This document shows, one piece after another, positions 38,878-48,211 of a stretch of DNA of 64,000 nucleotides (its first letter is position 1; each line of letters starts with the position of its first letter). Origin of the DNA: Bacteroidetes bacterium UBA6221 (lineage in GTDB: Bacteria; Bacteroidota; Bacteroidia; Chitinophagales; Chitinophagaceae); contig DISB01000018.1 of NCBI GenBank assembly GCA_002421685.1, positions 548,653 through 612,652 on the forward strand, written 5' to 3'. The notes beneath the pieces are model-generated. The model was not told the DNA's origin, searched no databases, and worked only from the letters and a program-made list of their open reading frames with translations. The position numbers were made by a program, and so were the translations under genes.

Positions 38878-39600
38878 TTAAACCTGCTTTGCCCATTTAT
38901 TAAGTTGGTTCACGCAGGCCGCAACGTCTTTGGGCAACGGGGCTTCAGCTATTATTTCTTTGCCATCCATACCGGCAAACACCAACCTGGAAGCATGTAA
39001 CGCCAGCCTGTTCAGCAACGGCCTTTCTTCTTCAAATTTGCCCGCATTGTATTTCTTTTTCACGGCGGACAAAAGAAAGGGTTTGCCGTCGCCATACAAC
39101 TCGTCGCATACTATGGGATGGCCTATCGATTGCATATGTACGCGTATCTGGTGGGTGCGGCCTGTATATATCCTGAACTGTACCAGCGAATAAAGTGGCC
39201 ATTGTTCAAGTACCGTATAGTCGGTGCGTGATGCTTTACCTTTTTTAGATGTCACCATTTTCCCCTTTTTGGTGGGGTGTTCGATTATGGCAGCCTCGAT
39301 AGTTCCGGTTCCGGGTATCACCCGCCCGTCCACCAGCCCGGTGTAATATTTCTCCACTTTGTGCTCGCGAAACAGGGCGGACATATATTTGTGCGCCTCT
39401 TCATTTTTGGCAAAGCATATCACACCGCTTGTGCCGCGGTCGAGCCGGTGCACCACATACATATGATGGCCGTACTGTTGTTCCAGCACCTGGTTGAGCG
39501 AGGGCAAGGTGGTATCAAACCTGTCCGGTATTACCAGCATACCTGCAGGTTTGTTCACTATTACCAGGTTATCGTCTTCGTAGATCTTGTCTATCTTCAT
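38878..39600 (-). CDS. RluA family pseudouridine synthase
   Basis: 240 aa from the ATG at 39600 (MKIDKIYEDDNLVIVNKPAGM); a longer frame to 39687 overlaps ybeY and has no family match. The active-site motif VVHRLDRGTSGVICFAKN holds the catalytic Asp, and RIYTGRTHQIRVHMQSIGHPIVCDELYG is the RluA C-terminal motif. No S4 domain. Modifies uridines in rRNA or tRNA. Its start overlaps the ybeY stop by 4 bp, so they are coupled. Confidence 0.93.
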   Translation of the reverse strand: MKIDKIYEDDNLVIVNKPAGMLVIPDRFDTTLPSLNQVLEQQYGHHMYVVHRLDRGTSGVICFAKNEEAHKYMSALFREHKVEKYYTGLVDGRVIPGTGTIEAAIIEHPTKKGKMVTSKKGKASRTDYTVLEQWPLYSLVQFRIYTGRTHQIRVHMQSIGHPIVCDELYGDGKPFLLSAVKKKYNAGKFEEERPLLNRLALHASRLVFAGMDGKEIIAEAPLPKDVAACVNQLNKWAKQV

Positions 39601-40031
39601 TTCTGTATAAAATATTCGGCCAGGCACTTGTCCTCCATTTGCCTCATTTTCTTTTTGTCCGCAGCCGATTTGTCTTTGAACCCGCAAAGATGCAAAGCCC
39701 CGTGGAATATTACACGGTGGAGTTCTTCATTGTAACCGGTCCCGTATTTCTCCGCGTTTTCGGCTACGCGTTCGGTACTGATGTATATTTCCCCGTTCAG
39801 TAGTTCGTCCCCGTTTGTCAGGTCGAAAGTAATAATATCCGTATATGTATCGTGGTCCAGGAATTTCCGGTTGATGCCGAGCAGGTAATCGTCTGTGCAG
39901 AAGATATATGTAAGCGCGGGCTTGCCGGTGCCCTTGCGATAGCGGGCTACCAGCGCATCCAGGTAGGTGGAAAGCCTCTTCTTATCCTTTAGTGCTGCTT
40001 TGACATCCTGCTCATAAAACTTCGCGGGCAT
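39597..40031 (-). CDS. ybeY: rRNA maturation endonuclease YbeY
   Basis: 144 aa from the ATG at 40029-40031 (MPAKFYEQDVKAALKDKK); the longer frame to 40199 runs into feoA and is rich in Cys/Ser. LLGINRKFLDHDTYTDIITFDL and RVIFHGALHLCGFKDKSAADKKKM mark the family. The zinc motif is HxxxHxxxxxD, with Asp where most bacteria have His; this variant is usual in Bacteroidota as I recall. Coupled to the RluA gene and divergent from feoA. Confidence 0.92.
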   Translation of the reverse strand: MPAKFYEQDVKAALKDKKRLSTYLDALVARYRKGTGKPALTYIFCTDDYLLGINRKFLDHDTYTDIITFDLTNGDELLNGEIYISTERVAENAEKYGTGYNEELHRVIFHGALHLCGFKDKSAADKKKMRQMEDKCLAEYFIQK

Positions 40032-40072
40032 TCTCCTGTTTTTTGGCAAATGTCGGTAAAGTTTTTTACCCG

Positions 40073-40080
40073 TACCTTTG
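40073..40080 (+). promoter_or_regulatory. Bacteroidota -7 element before feoA
   Basis: TACCTTTG fits TAnnTTTG. It lies 22 bp before the feoA start; a TTG lies upstream but with loose spacing. Confidence 0.45.
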
Positions 40081-40101
40081 CATGGCTGTAAAAGCAATGT
40101 A

Positions 40102-40347
40102 ATGGACGTTGTAAGTGAAAAGATAATACGCCTGTCTGAGCTGAAAAAGGGGCAGAAAGCACTCATTAAACACCACGAAGAAACTGATTTCCGCCTCACG
40201 CTGATGGAGATGGGCTGTGTGCCCGGTCAGCCGGTGCAGGTAGAGATGGTGGCCCCGATGGGCGACCCGATAGCAATACAAATAGCCGGTTACTACCTGA
40301 GCATCAGGAAGAATGACGCCCGGAATATATGGGTAGAGCTAGTATAA
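40102..40347 (+). CDS. feoA: FeoA domain protein, standalone
   Basis: 81 aa from the ATG at 40102 (MDVVSEKIIRLSELKKGQKA); the ATG at 40078 overlaps the -7 element, so the later start is chosen. SH3-like beta-barrel with LRLMEMGCVPGQPVQVEMVAPMGDPIAIQIAGYYLSIRKNDA-type layout, which is the FeoA signature. It assists FeoB ferrous-iron uptake. No feoB is adjacent; the next gene is on the other strand. Confidence 0.9.
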   Translation: MDVVSEKIIRLSELKKGQKALIKHHEETDFRLTLMEMGCVPGQPVQVEMVAPMGDPIAIQIAGYYLSIRKNDARNIWVELV

Positions 40348-40368
40348 TTGCTAACTGCATATTACAAT

Positions 40369-40395
40369 AAGAGGCGCGGCTTAACTGCGCCTCTT
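40369..40395. terminator. Convergent terminator feoA / T9SS cargo
   Basis: AAGAGGCGC (40369-40377) and GCGCCTCTT (40387-40395) form a 9-bp stem with 9-nt loop between convergent genes. T-runs are weak on both sides. Confidence 0.65.
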
Positions 40396-40417
40396 ATTCT
40401 ATTACGACCTCCGGATG

Positions 40418-43400
40418 TTACCGCTCTACCCTGAAGCGTAAACCTGTTGTTTCGCCTTCAATATTCAGCCTGAGCAGGTAGATGCCATTGGCTACATTCG
40501 GTAATTGTATTTCCTTATGCAGTTCGTTAGTGTTTGCGGTTATTGTTTCCCTATGCACCACTTGTCCCAATGCGTTAATAATATCTAACTGCACAGGTTT
40601 GTTTGTGTTCAGCCTGCCCGAAAGTATAAAGCTGCCATTGTTGGGGTTGGGGTAGAGTGCCAGGTTGTGTTTCCGTGCTATGCCACCCACGCCGGTCAGT
40701 ACCTTTACCCTGATGCCGTTGCTGCTTGCTGTAGGTGGCTGCGGGCAGCGGTAACCGCTGATGAGTTCTACGCTGATGCTGTCATTGTCGTTCAGGGTAT
40801 TGGCGCTCCATTGCGGACCGGTAGCGCCCTGCACATCCTGCCCGTTGCGCTTCCACTGGAACCTGGGATTGTTGCCCCCGTTGACGGGTGTTGCCGTAAA
40901 GGTTACATACTCATCCACGTTCAGCGGCCTGTTGGGGTTGGCGCTTATGGTAACCGATGGCGCCAGCCAGGGCAGCACTTTCATTTCCACATCATTGCTC
41001 GGGTCAACATAGTTCACGCGGCATTTGGTGTTTTCGGTCATGTCCACACGCACCACATCCCCATTGTTCAGCGTACTGCTGCTGTAGCTTGCAGAGTTGC
41101 CACCTGTGAGCACCCCGTTCACATACCATTTGTACGTAGGTGTACCGCCGTGGTTGTTGGGCAAGGCGGTGAAGCTGGCTTGTTCACCCACGCAAATACT
41201 GTCACCCGGTGTGGGGAATATCACCACGAAGGGCATAGGGTTGATATTGACCTTGACAGAACCTGCGGGCGAAGTGCAGCCATTAGCCGTTGCGGTAACA
41301 CTATAAGTGCCCGTATCTCCAAACTGCATATTGCTCCTGGTAGGGTTCTGCGTATTGGCATTGTAGCCGCCAACGCCTGTCCAGGCGTAGGTGGCGCCCG
41401 GAACAGTGGAAGCGTTCAACTGTAAAGTTTCGCCCACGCACATGGGATTGCTGTACGATACAACAGGCGTAGCTGGTATGGGATGTACAATGGCGTTGGT
41501 GCTGTCCTTAACAGTACAGCCGTTCAGGTCAACGGTCAGTCTATACCAGCCCGTGGCGGCCGTGGTGGCGCCGGTCACAAAACTGTTTTGTGTATTGGCA
41601 AAAAGGCCGTTAGGACCCGTCCATGAATAGGCCGCGCCGCCGGTAGAGGCGGTTGAAAATATTTTCAGGGTATCTCCCGCGCACACAGGCCCGTTGTTGG
41701 ATGCGGTTACGGGTGCGGGCAAGGGTTTTATCAGTGCGGTCGCCGTATCCTTCCGGTCACACCCGTTCAGTATGGCGGCCACTATATAATCTCCGCTCAT
41801 CGCCGTGGTAGTATTGGTTATGGATGGGTTCTGCGAGGTGGAAGAATAACTGCCCGGCCCGCTCCACGACCAGCTAACGCCTGAAGTAGAGGTAGCGACT
41901 GTGAAGTTCAGTGTTTCCCCGGCGCAGATGGGCGTATTAATACCGGCCACAGGTTTAACCGGTAAGGGTTTTACCGTTACGGTTACCGTATCGCTTAGGG
42001 AACAGCCATTGAGTGTCCCTGTTACATAATAATCCCCGTTCTGGGCCGAAGTGGCGCCGTTGATAAAAGGAGTGGCGCTGCTGGAATTAAAACCGTTAGG
42101 TCCGGTCCATGCCCAGGTAACACCCGAAGAAGTGGACGAAGCCGTGAAGTTGATGGTCTCGCCCGTGCACACAGGCGAATTGGAGGTTCCGCTTAAGTTG
42201 GCCGGGCGTGGTTTTATCACAACGGTCACGGTGTCCCAGGAGGCGCAGGCGGCATTGCTGACATACAGCACATAGTCGCCCGACATAGCTGCAGTGCTTA
42301 AGGGCAATACCGGGTTCTGGCTGTTAGAGGTAAAATTATTCGGCCCTGTCCAGGCGTAGGTGATAGATGTACCATTGGCAGAGCCGAAGAGCTTCAGTGT
42401 ATCGTCTGCACAAACGGGTGCATTGGTAGTGGCCATTGTACCCGAAGGGCCGGTGCCGCCGAATATAACAGCCGTGGTAGTGTCTTTTGATTCGCAGCCG
42501 TAGATATATGTGGTCACTACATAATCGCCGCTATCGGCCGGCTGTGGATTTATTTTTGAAGGATTTTGTGCATTGGACGAAAAGTTGTTGGGCCCGGTCC
42601 ACCGGTAGCTCACGCCCGACGTTGAGGACGAAGCAGTGAGCTTTAAAGTATCGCCACCGCAAAAAGGCCCGTTGTTGCCTGCTACGGGTTTGGCGGGTAG
42701 TACGGTACCTATGCCTATATTCTTTCCATTGTCAAAAGATGTATCCGCTCCATTGGTCGAAGTTATCCGCAGCCGGTAACCGGTGCCTGCGGTAATGGTA
42801 GTGGGTATTACTCCTACTATCGTATCAGACTGTTTGGATGTCTTTGTACCAATTGTCAAAGGATTGGCGAAGCTGCCGGAAGCATTGGATAGCTGCAACC
42901 TTACCTGGTTATTGCTTTGGAAGAAGCCGGTATCATTTACATAATAGGGTACGCGGATCGTATCGCCTGCGCACAGTGCGGTATCGGGGAAATTAATAGA
43001 GAGCCGCTTAGCCAGTTTTACAACAACTGAATCAATAAACCAGGTGCCATAACCGGCAGTTGAGGGGAAATTTGTTGCCTGGTAAAGTAGCACAGGTGTA
43101 TCTACAAATCCACCGATAGCTATTTTGGTGTAAGCGGAATCTGCATAAAATATCCCGGACAACCGTACCCAGTTTGCCGTGTCTGTAAGCAGCGATGTAG
43201 GTGAAAAGTGAATACTCGGGGCAAACGGTGACTGCCCTGCATATGTAGGGGTGCCGCCTGAAAAGAAATATACGCAAACACTATTCAGAAAATATTTTGC
43301 CTTGTCTCCTGCAGAGTATGACAGCGAAACCTCGTAGAATGCGCCTTGTTGCATCGGGGTGATGCTGGCAACTATTGCTTCTCTTATACCATGGTTGATG

Positions 43401-43669
43401 GGAGAGCTGAAATCGGCGATTCCGAAATAACCATCGCCACTGGCGGGCCATTGATATCCCCATGCATTGGATGGCACGCCAAAGCCGCAACTATTAAAAT
43501 AATCCGGAGAGCCATAGAAATTGTCCCAACCAGTGCACCTGGAAGCCTGGGCGAATGAAGTAGGACATGGTGTATAGTATTCAAAGTTCCCGTTAGGCAC
43601 CAGGTTGGGCTGCGCACACGCAAAACCGCATGCCAATACTGATAAGATTAAGGGTAACAGATATTTCAT
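40418..43669 (-). CDS. T9SS cargo with six Ig/PKD-like repeats
   Basis: 1083 aa, signal peptide (YLLPLILSVLACGFACA). Residues 22-230 are a beta-rich lead domain starting LVPNGNFEYYTPCP. From about 330 to 810 six repeats of about 75-80 residues follow, each with a P-x-C-x-G-(D/E)-T-L opening, a Y/W-x-W-(T/S)-GP core and a G-D-Y end. Then a Cys-poor region and a C-terminal sorting domain (LYPNPNNGSFILSG...NGIYLLRL). The repeats are typical of secreted adhesins or gliding surface proteins. Substrate unknown. Terminator shared with feoA on the downstream side. Confidence 0.9.
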   Translation of the reverse strand: MKYLLPLILSVLACGFACAQPNLVPNGNFEYYTPCPTSFAQASRCTGWDNFYGSPDYFNSCGFGVPSNAWGYQWPASGDGYFGIADFSSPINHGIREAIVASITPMQQGAFYEVSLSYSAGDKAKYFLNSVCVYFFSGGTPTYAGQSPFAPSIHFSPTSLLTDTANWVRLSGIFYADSAYTKIAIGGFVDTPVLLYQATNFPSTAGYGTWFIDSVVVKLAKRLSINFPDTALCAGDTIRVPYYVNDTGFFQSNNQVRLQLSNASGSFANPLTIGTKTSKQSDTIVGVIPTTITAGTGYRLRITSTNGADTSFDNGKNIGIGTVLPAKPVAGNNGPFCGGDTLKLTASSSTSGVSYRWTGPNNFSSNAQNPSKINPQPADSGDYVVTTYIYGCESKDTTTAVIFGGTGPSGTMATTNAPVCADDTLKLFGSANGTSITYAWTGPNNFTSNSQNPVLPLSTAAMSGDYVLYVSNAACASWDTVTVVIKPRPANLSGTSNSPVCTGETINFTASSTSSGVTWAWTGPNGFNSSSATPFINGATSAQNGDYYVTGTLNGCSLSDTVTVTVKPLPVKPVAGINTPICAGETLNFTVATSTSGVSWSWSGPGSYSSTSQNPSITNTTTAMSGDYIVAAILNGCDRKDTATALIKPLPAPVTASNNGPVCAGDTLKIFSTASTGGAAYSWTGPNGLFANTQNSFVTGATTAATGWYRLTVDLNGCTVKDSTNAIVHPIPATPVVSYSNPMCVGETLQLNASTVPGATYAWTGVGGYNANTQNPTRSNMQFGDTGTYSVTATANGCTSPAGSVKVNINPMPFVVIFPTPGDSICVGEQASFTALPNNHGGTPTYKWYVNGVLTGGNSASYSSSTLNNGDVVRVDMTENTKCRVNYVDPSNDVEMKVLPWLAPSVTISANPNRPLNVDEYVTFTATPVNGGNNPRFQWKRNGQDVQGATGPQWSANTLNDNDSISVELISGYRCPQPPTASSNGIRVKVLTGVGGIARKHNLALYPNPNNGSFILSGRLNTNKPVQLDIINALGQVVHRETITANTNELHKEIQLPNVANGIYLLRLNIEGETTGLRFRVER

Positions 43670-43753
43670 AGTCGTGTCGTTTACTATGGCTAATATAGCT
43701 TTTTTTATGTTTTTTGGGCATTAAAAGGATTTTAACAGGACCCGCAGAGGTTA

Positions 43754-45088
43754 TCATTTGCCTCCCTTACCTTTCCTCAACAGGTCCAGCACCCCTTCCT
43801 TCTGCAATATGCGGTAGCCTATCCTGTCCTGCGATATGCCTTCCTTCAATTCGTAATCGAAATGAAAGTTCTCATCATCGGTCATCCGGGTAACGAAGTA
43901 GGCGAATAGTATATCTTCCCTGCCCGAGAAGTGTTTGGCAACTTCGTACAGGTGTGTGGACAATATTTTGAGATGGTCGGGCCTGTTCATCAGGCCTTCT
44001 ACCACGGCACGGGTACATTCGTATGCATCGTGCACATTAGTGCCTTTAAACAGTTCGTCCATCAATACAAGATGAGGTTCAGGCTGCAACAGCTTTTCAG
44101 CCGTAAGTTTCATGCGCTTAACTTCGGCAAAGAAATAACTTTCCCCCTTCAGCAGGTCGTCTTCCACGTGCATATTGGTGATAATGCCTTTGAAGAAACT
44201 TGTGCGTAACATAGAAGCCGGTACGCCCATGCCCAGGTGAGCCAGGAGAGCCGCCACACCTATCGAGCGCATGAAGGTCGTTTTGCCCGACATGTTGGCG
44301 CCTGTAAGCAAAAGAAAATTCTGTTGCCTGTTGAAGCTGATGTCGTATGATTTGGGATGGTGCAGCAGTGGGTGGGCTAAACCTTTCGCCTCGAAGTATA
44401 AGGGCACGGCAGGCTGTAATTCAGGGAATACCCATTTATGTTCAACGGTAGCTTTGGCCATTGCATGCCAGGCGTCCAGTTTTGCATAGTGTTGCAGCAG
44501 CCTGTATATCCTGTTCTTCATTTCGCGCCGCACATGATAGCTTAGTTTTGCCTGTGTGCGGTAGGGAGTGTCTTTGGTTATCGCTATGAGGTCGTCGGTG
44601 AGGGGGTGCTGCAATTCCTGTTGCATGGCGGATAATTCTTTACGCAACAGCCCTGGTATATTATTGTCGCTATTTAGTTGGCTCAATTCCTTACAGCCTT
44701 TCAGAAAATCGGATATGTGCGATACGGAAAACTGTGTGAAGAAGTATTCCCCTTTGTTGAACATTTTCTGGAAAGTTTCCCCCAGAAAAGCAGCCAGGCC
44801 CGATGGTGGCGCGGAGATATTATCGGCCGATTCGAAGAACTTTTCCAGCATCACCAGCGTGCCGTTGGTAATAATAGCAGGCCAATGCCGGAGATGAACT
44901 GCCCAGTATTTTATCGTGTCCTGCAGTTGCAGCAGCTCTTCATAGGTTGCCGGCGGTTTTCGCACATGCTTATACAGCATTTCCTTACCCGCTGCCGTGG
45001 TAGTGCGGTCTATCAGTCCCACTACACCTTCGCTGCCGCCCGATGGGAATATGGAAAGGTCTTTGAATGTTATTGCATCATTGAGCAT
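43754..45088 (-). CDS. MutS-family ATPase (MutS-like, non-canonical)
   Basis: 444 aa, shorter than MutS or MutS2. It lacks the mismatch-recognition domain and Smr domain. Core helices run over the first 250 residues. The ATPase has LLTGANMSGKTTFMRSIGVAALLAHLG (Walker A), PHLVLMDELFKGTNVHDAYECTRAV (Walker B and ST-motif) and ILSTHLYEVAKHF. It may act in DNA repair or recombination. Its start abuts the dihydroorotase stop (1-bp overlap). Confidence 0.9.
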   Translation of the reverse strand: MLNDAITFKDLSIFPSGGSEGVVGLIDRTTTAAGKEMLYKHVRKPPATYEELLQLQDTIKYWAVHLRHWPAIITNGTLVMLEKFFESADNISAPPSGLAAFLGETFQKMFNKGEYFFTQFSVSHISDFLKGCKELSQLNSDNNIPGLLRKELSAMQQELQHPLTDDLIAITKDTPYRTQAKLSYHVRREMKNRIYRLLQHYAKLDAWHAMAKATVEHKWVFPELQPAVPLYFEAKGLAHPLLHHPKSYDISFNRQQNFLLLTGANMSGKTTFMRSIGVAALLAHLGMGVPASMLRTSFFKGIITNMHVEDDLLKGESYFFAEVKRMKLTAEKLLQPEPHLVLMDELFKGTNVHDAYECTRAVVEGLMNRPDHLKILSTHLYEVAKHFSGREDILFAYFVTRMTDDENFHFDYELKEGISQDRIGYRILQKEGVLDLLRKGKGGK

Positions 45089-46419
45089 TACCTGTCGAAT
45101 GAAAGCCTTTTCCCTCTCACGGCCTTATTTATCTTGCCGTCATCGAGGGCGGCCTTGCCGTTTACCAGGGTATAACGAATTTCCCCGGGTAATGTTTCGC
45201 CCTCCAGTGGCGACCAGCCGCATTTATACAGCAGGTTGCTTTTGCTCACTTTGGTCTGGCGCTTCATATCTACCAGCACCAGGTCTGCGAAATATCCCTC
45301 GCGAATAAAGCCGCGCTGCGATATCTGGAAACATATTGCCGGGGCATGCGCCATTTTCTCCACTACTTTTTCTAAAGTTATCCTCCCTTCCTGCACGTAT
45401 TTCAGCATAAGCTGCAGGCTATGTTGTACCAGCGGTAGCCCCGACGGAGATTTTGGATAAGGTTGTTGTTTTTCTTCCCATGTATGGGGCGCATGGTCGG
45501 TAGCAATGATGTCCAGCCGGTCATCCAGCAGCGCTTTCCACAGTGCTTCCTTGTTTTCCGGCGCCTTGATGGCGGGGTTGCATTGTATCTGTGTGCCCAG
45601 GCGTGCGTAGTCGTCGGCCGTAAAATGCAAATGATGTACGCATACCTCGGCTGTTATTTTCTTTTCGCTCAGCGGAAACAGGTTGGTAAACAGTTGCAGC
45701 TCTTTGGCTGTGCTTATATGCAGGATGTGCAGGCGTGTACTGTGTTTATTGGCCAGTTGCACCGCCATCAGCGAGCTGTTGTAACAGGCCTCCACATCGC
45801 GTATCAGAGGGTGATAAGAGGCGTTGTCCGCACCGCTGTATCTTTGTTTGTTGGCCTCGATGATCCGTTCGTCTTCGCAATGTGTAGCTATCAGCAATTC
45901 CGATTCTCCGAAGATGCGGTTGAGCACCATATGGTTGTCTACCAGCATATTGCCGGTGCTGCTACCCATAAATATCTTAATGCCGCAAACATCCTTTTTC
46001 TTTGCATTGGTCTTCAACACTTCATCAATGTTGTCGTTAGACACACCCATAAAGAATGAATAGTTCGCAGCGCTCCTGAAGTTGGCAAGGTTGTACTTTT
46101 CTTCTAATAGTTTTTGCGTGAGCGCTGCAGGACGCGTATTAGGCATTTCCATAAAGGAGGTAACGCCTCCCGCTATTGCAGCAGTGGATTCCGTTTCTAT
46201 CGAAGCTTTATGCGTCAGTCCCGGCTCGCGAAAATGTACCTGGTCGTCAATAACGCCGGGCAGCGTGTGCAACCCCTCACCGTTTATTTCCCTTGCGCGC
46301 TCCGGGGTGTCTATTATTCCACCTGTTTTTTCTATACGTCCGTCGCGCACCAGGATGTCTCCCTGCACTTGTTTTCCTTCGTTTACAATGGTAGTATTTT
46401 TGATTAAAACCGTTTCCAT
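45088..46419 (-). CDS. pyrC: Dihydroorotase
   Basis: 443 aa, amidohydrolase that closes carbamoyl-aspartate to dihydroorotate in pyrimidine synthesis. PGVIDDQVHFREPGLTHKASIETES, MEMPNTRPAALTQ, FMGVSNDN, ATHCEDERI, HILHISTAKEL and IIATDHAPHTWEEK mark all catalytic blocks. The first metal pair reads Q-V-H instead of H-V-H; I recall this in Bacteroidota pyrC. The start is ATG at 46417-46419. Next gene overlaps by 1 bp. Confidence 0.93.
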   Translation of the reverse strand: METVLIKNTTIVNEGKQVQGDILVRDGRIEKTGGIIDTPERAREINGEGLHTLPGVIDDQVHFREPGLTHKASIETESTAAIAGGVTSFMEMPNTRPAALTQKLLEEKYNLANFRSAANYSFFMGVSNDNIDEVLKTNAKKKDVCGIKIFMGSSTGNMLVDNHMVLNRIFGESELLIATHCEDERIIEANKQRYSGADNASYHPLIRDVEACYNSSLMAVQLANKHSTRLHILHISTAKELQLFTNLFPLSEKKITAEVCVHHLHFTADDYARLGTQIQCNPAIKAPENKEALWKALLDDRLDIIATDHAPHTWEEKQQPYPKSPSGLPLVQHSLQLMLKYVQEGRITLEKVVEKMAHAPAICFQISQRGFIREGYFADLVLVDMKRQTKVSKSNLLYKCGWSPLEGETLPGEIRYTLVNGKAALDDGKINKAVRGKRLSFDR

Positions 46420-46445
46420 ACAGTAGAATAACTGAGTTATAACCC

Positions 46446-46453
46446 TATTTTTG
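46446..46453 (+). promoter_or_regulatory. Bacteroidota -7 element before Wzi/RemB-like gene
   Basis: TATTTTTG matches TAnnTTTG, 38 bp before the start at 46492. No clear -33 TTG at standard spacing. Confidence 0.4.
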
Positions 46454-46491
46454 CAACAATATTAACGCATACCCGCCGGAAATAACATTAT

Positions 46492-48174
46492 ATGTTCAAA
46501 AAAGCACTGTTATTAACCTGTTATATTTTGCTATCCAAGTTCATAAGCGCGCAAACTACATACCTGCAGTTGGGCCATGTTGATTATGAAACGCTGGACA
46601 GGCTGGAAACGAGGTCGGGCAAGTTGTCGGACGATTTATTCCTGGCTACTAGACCGGTGTCCCGCAAGTCGCTGGTGAAATTCCTGATGGATACGAGGGA
46701 AGATGCGCGATATATAGGGCTCAGCGCTATCGACAGGTACAATATAGCGCACATTACATCCGTAAGCGGCGAGTGGGTCGAAGAGTCCGCCGGAGCATTT
46801 GCATCTAAACGCCCCATCTTTAATACTTTCTATAAAACGCAGCCAGATTTTATTTATGTAAATAATGATAAGCTTTTTCTTTCTGTAAACCCCGTTATCA
46901 GTGCCATAGGCATTCACGAGCAAAATAATCCCGACAACTTACTGTTCACCAGCGGCCGCGGCGTGGAGGCAAGAGGCAGGATAGCAGACAAAGTAGGGTT
47001 CTATACTTTTTTTACCGACAACCAGGAGCAAGTGCCGCTGCACGTGGGCCGATGGTCTGACAGTTTCCAGGCCGTGCCCGGTGCAGATTATTACAAAATA
47101 ACAGGCCCTAACAGTTATGACTATATGCAGGCGCGGGGGTATATCGATTTTGCAGTAGTGAAAGACCATATCAATGTTACATTTGGATATGATAAACACT
47201 TTATAGGCGATGGTATGCGCAGCCTGTTCCTCAGCGATTTTTCATCCGGGGCTACTTTCCTTAGGCTGAATACCAAAGTGTGGAAGCTGAACTACCAGAA
47301 CCTGTACCTGGAATTGAAACCCCAATATACGAGAGGCCCGGACATCAGGCTGACCCGAAAATATGCTACCATGCACCACCTGAGCATCAATGCCACAAAA
47401 TGGCTGAACATCGGCATTTTTGAAGCGGTGGTTTTCAATCGCAAAGACAGGTACGAATTTGGCTACCTGAACCCCATTATACTCTACCGCCAGACAGAGC
47501 GCATGATGGGCAGTCCTGATAATGTGCTGATTGGCCTGAATTTCAAAGCCATCGCGCTGAAGCATATACAGCTTTACGGGCAATTTATACTCGACGAGTT
47601 TACGGTTAAGGAACTGACAGCGGGCAACGGGTACTGGGCCAATAAGTTTGGCGTTCAACTGGGCGGAAAATATTTCGATGCATTTACCGTGAAAAATCTC
47701 GACCTGCAGGGCGAGATAAATTTGGTGCGGCCCTATATGTATTCTCACTACGATAGCTATGCCAACTACTCGCATTATAATCAGCCGCTGGCACATCCGT
47801 TAGGAGCGGGCTTTTTTGAATTGCTGGGAGCCATAAGGTATCAGCCGGTGAAGAACTTTTATATTAGCGCCAGGGCTATGTACTACCAGCATAGCACCGA
47901 TACAGCCGGTATTAACTACGGGGGCAATATTTTTCGCGATTACGATTCCCGTGCATCCAACTACGGCGTCGGTCTTATTAACGGAGTCCGTGCACAATGC
48001 GCCCTGGCCGGACTAAACCTGTCTTACGAGCTAAAGGAAAACCTCTTTATAGATGCGGGTGCTACCTACCGCAAAAAAGTTTATGATGGAGCCGTATATC
48101 CCGCAGAGGATGCGCTGTGGTTTACGGGAGGACTAAGATTGAACATTGTGCCGAGGAATTATGATTTTTATTAA
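46492..48174 (+). CDS. Wzi/RemB-like outer-membrane protein
   Basis: 560 aa with signal peptide (FKKALLLTCYILLSKFISAQ). The N-terminal 100 residues are helical (LGHVDYETLDRLETRSG, KSLVKFLMDT) and the rest is a barrel with repeated aromatic strands (VNVTFGYDKHFIGDGMRSLFLSD...LYLELKPQYTRG, RKDRYEFGYLNPIILYRQTERMMG). This matches capsule-assembly Wzi and gliding RemB-type proteins. The family labels cannot be separated here. It precedes the acyltransferase block, consistent with a surface-polysaccharide function. Confidence 0.82.
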   Translation: MFKKALLLTCYILLSKFISAQTTYLQLGHVDYETLDRLETRSGKLSDDLFLATRPVSRKSLVKFLMDTREDARYIGLSAIDRYNIAHITSVSGEWVEESAGAFASKRPIFNTFYKTQPDFIYVNNDKLFLSVNPVISAIGIHEQNNPDNLLFTSGRGVEARGRIADKVGFYTFFTDNQEQVPLHVGRWSDSFQAVPGADYYKITGPNSYDYMQARGYIDFAVVKDHINVTFGYDKHFIGDGMRSLFLSDFSSGATFLRLNTKVWKLNYQNLYLELKPQYTRGPDIRLTRKYATMHHLSINATKWLNIGIFEAVVFNRKDRYEFGYLNPIILYRQTERMMGSPDNVLIGLNFKAIALKHIQLYGQFILDEFTVKELTAGNGYWANKFGVQLGGKYFDAFTVKNLDLQGEINLVRPYMYSHYDSYANYSHYNQPLAHPLGAGFFELLGAIRYQPVKNFYISARAMYYQHSTDTAGINYGGNIFRDYDSRASNYGVGLINGVRAQCALAGLNLSYELKENLFIDAGATYRKKVYDGAVYPAEDALWFTGGLRLNIVPRNYDFY

Positions 48175-48211
48175 TTATGAATGTTGTATTTACCTTTAAT
48201 AAAGGCCGGAC

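Noticed and set aside
40667..41630. Long forward frames opposite the T9SS cargo
   Set aside because: Antisense shadows caused by the repeat structure of the cargo gene.
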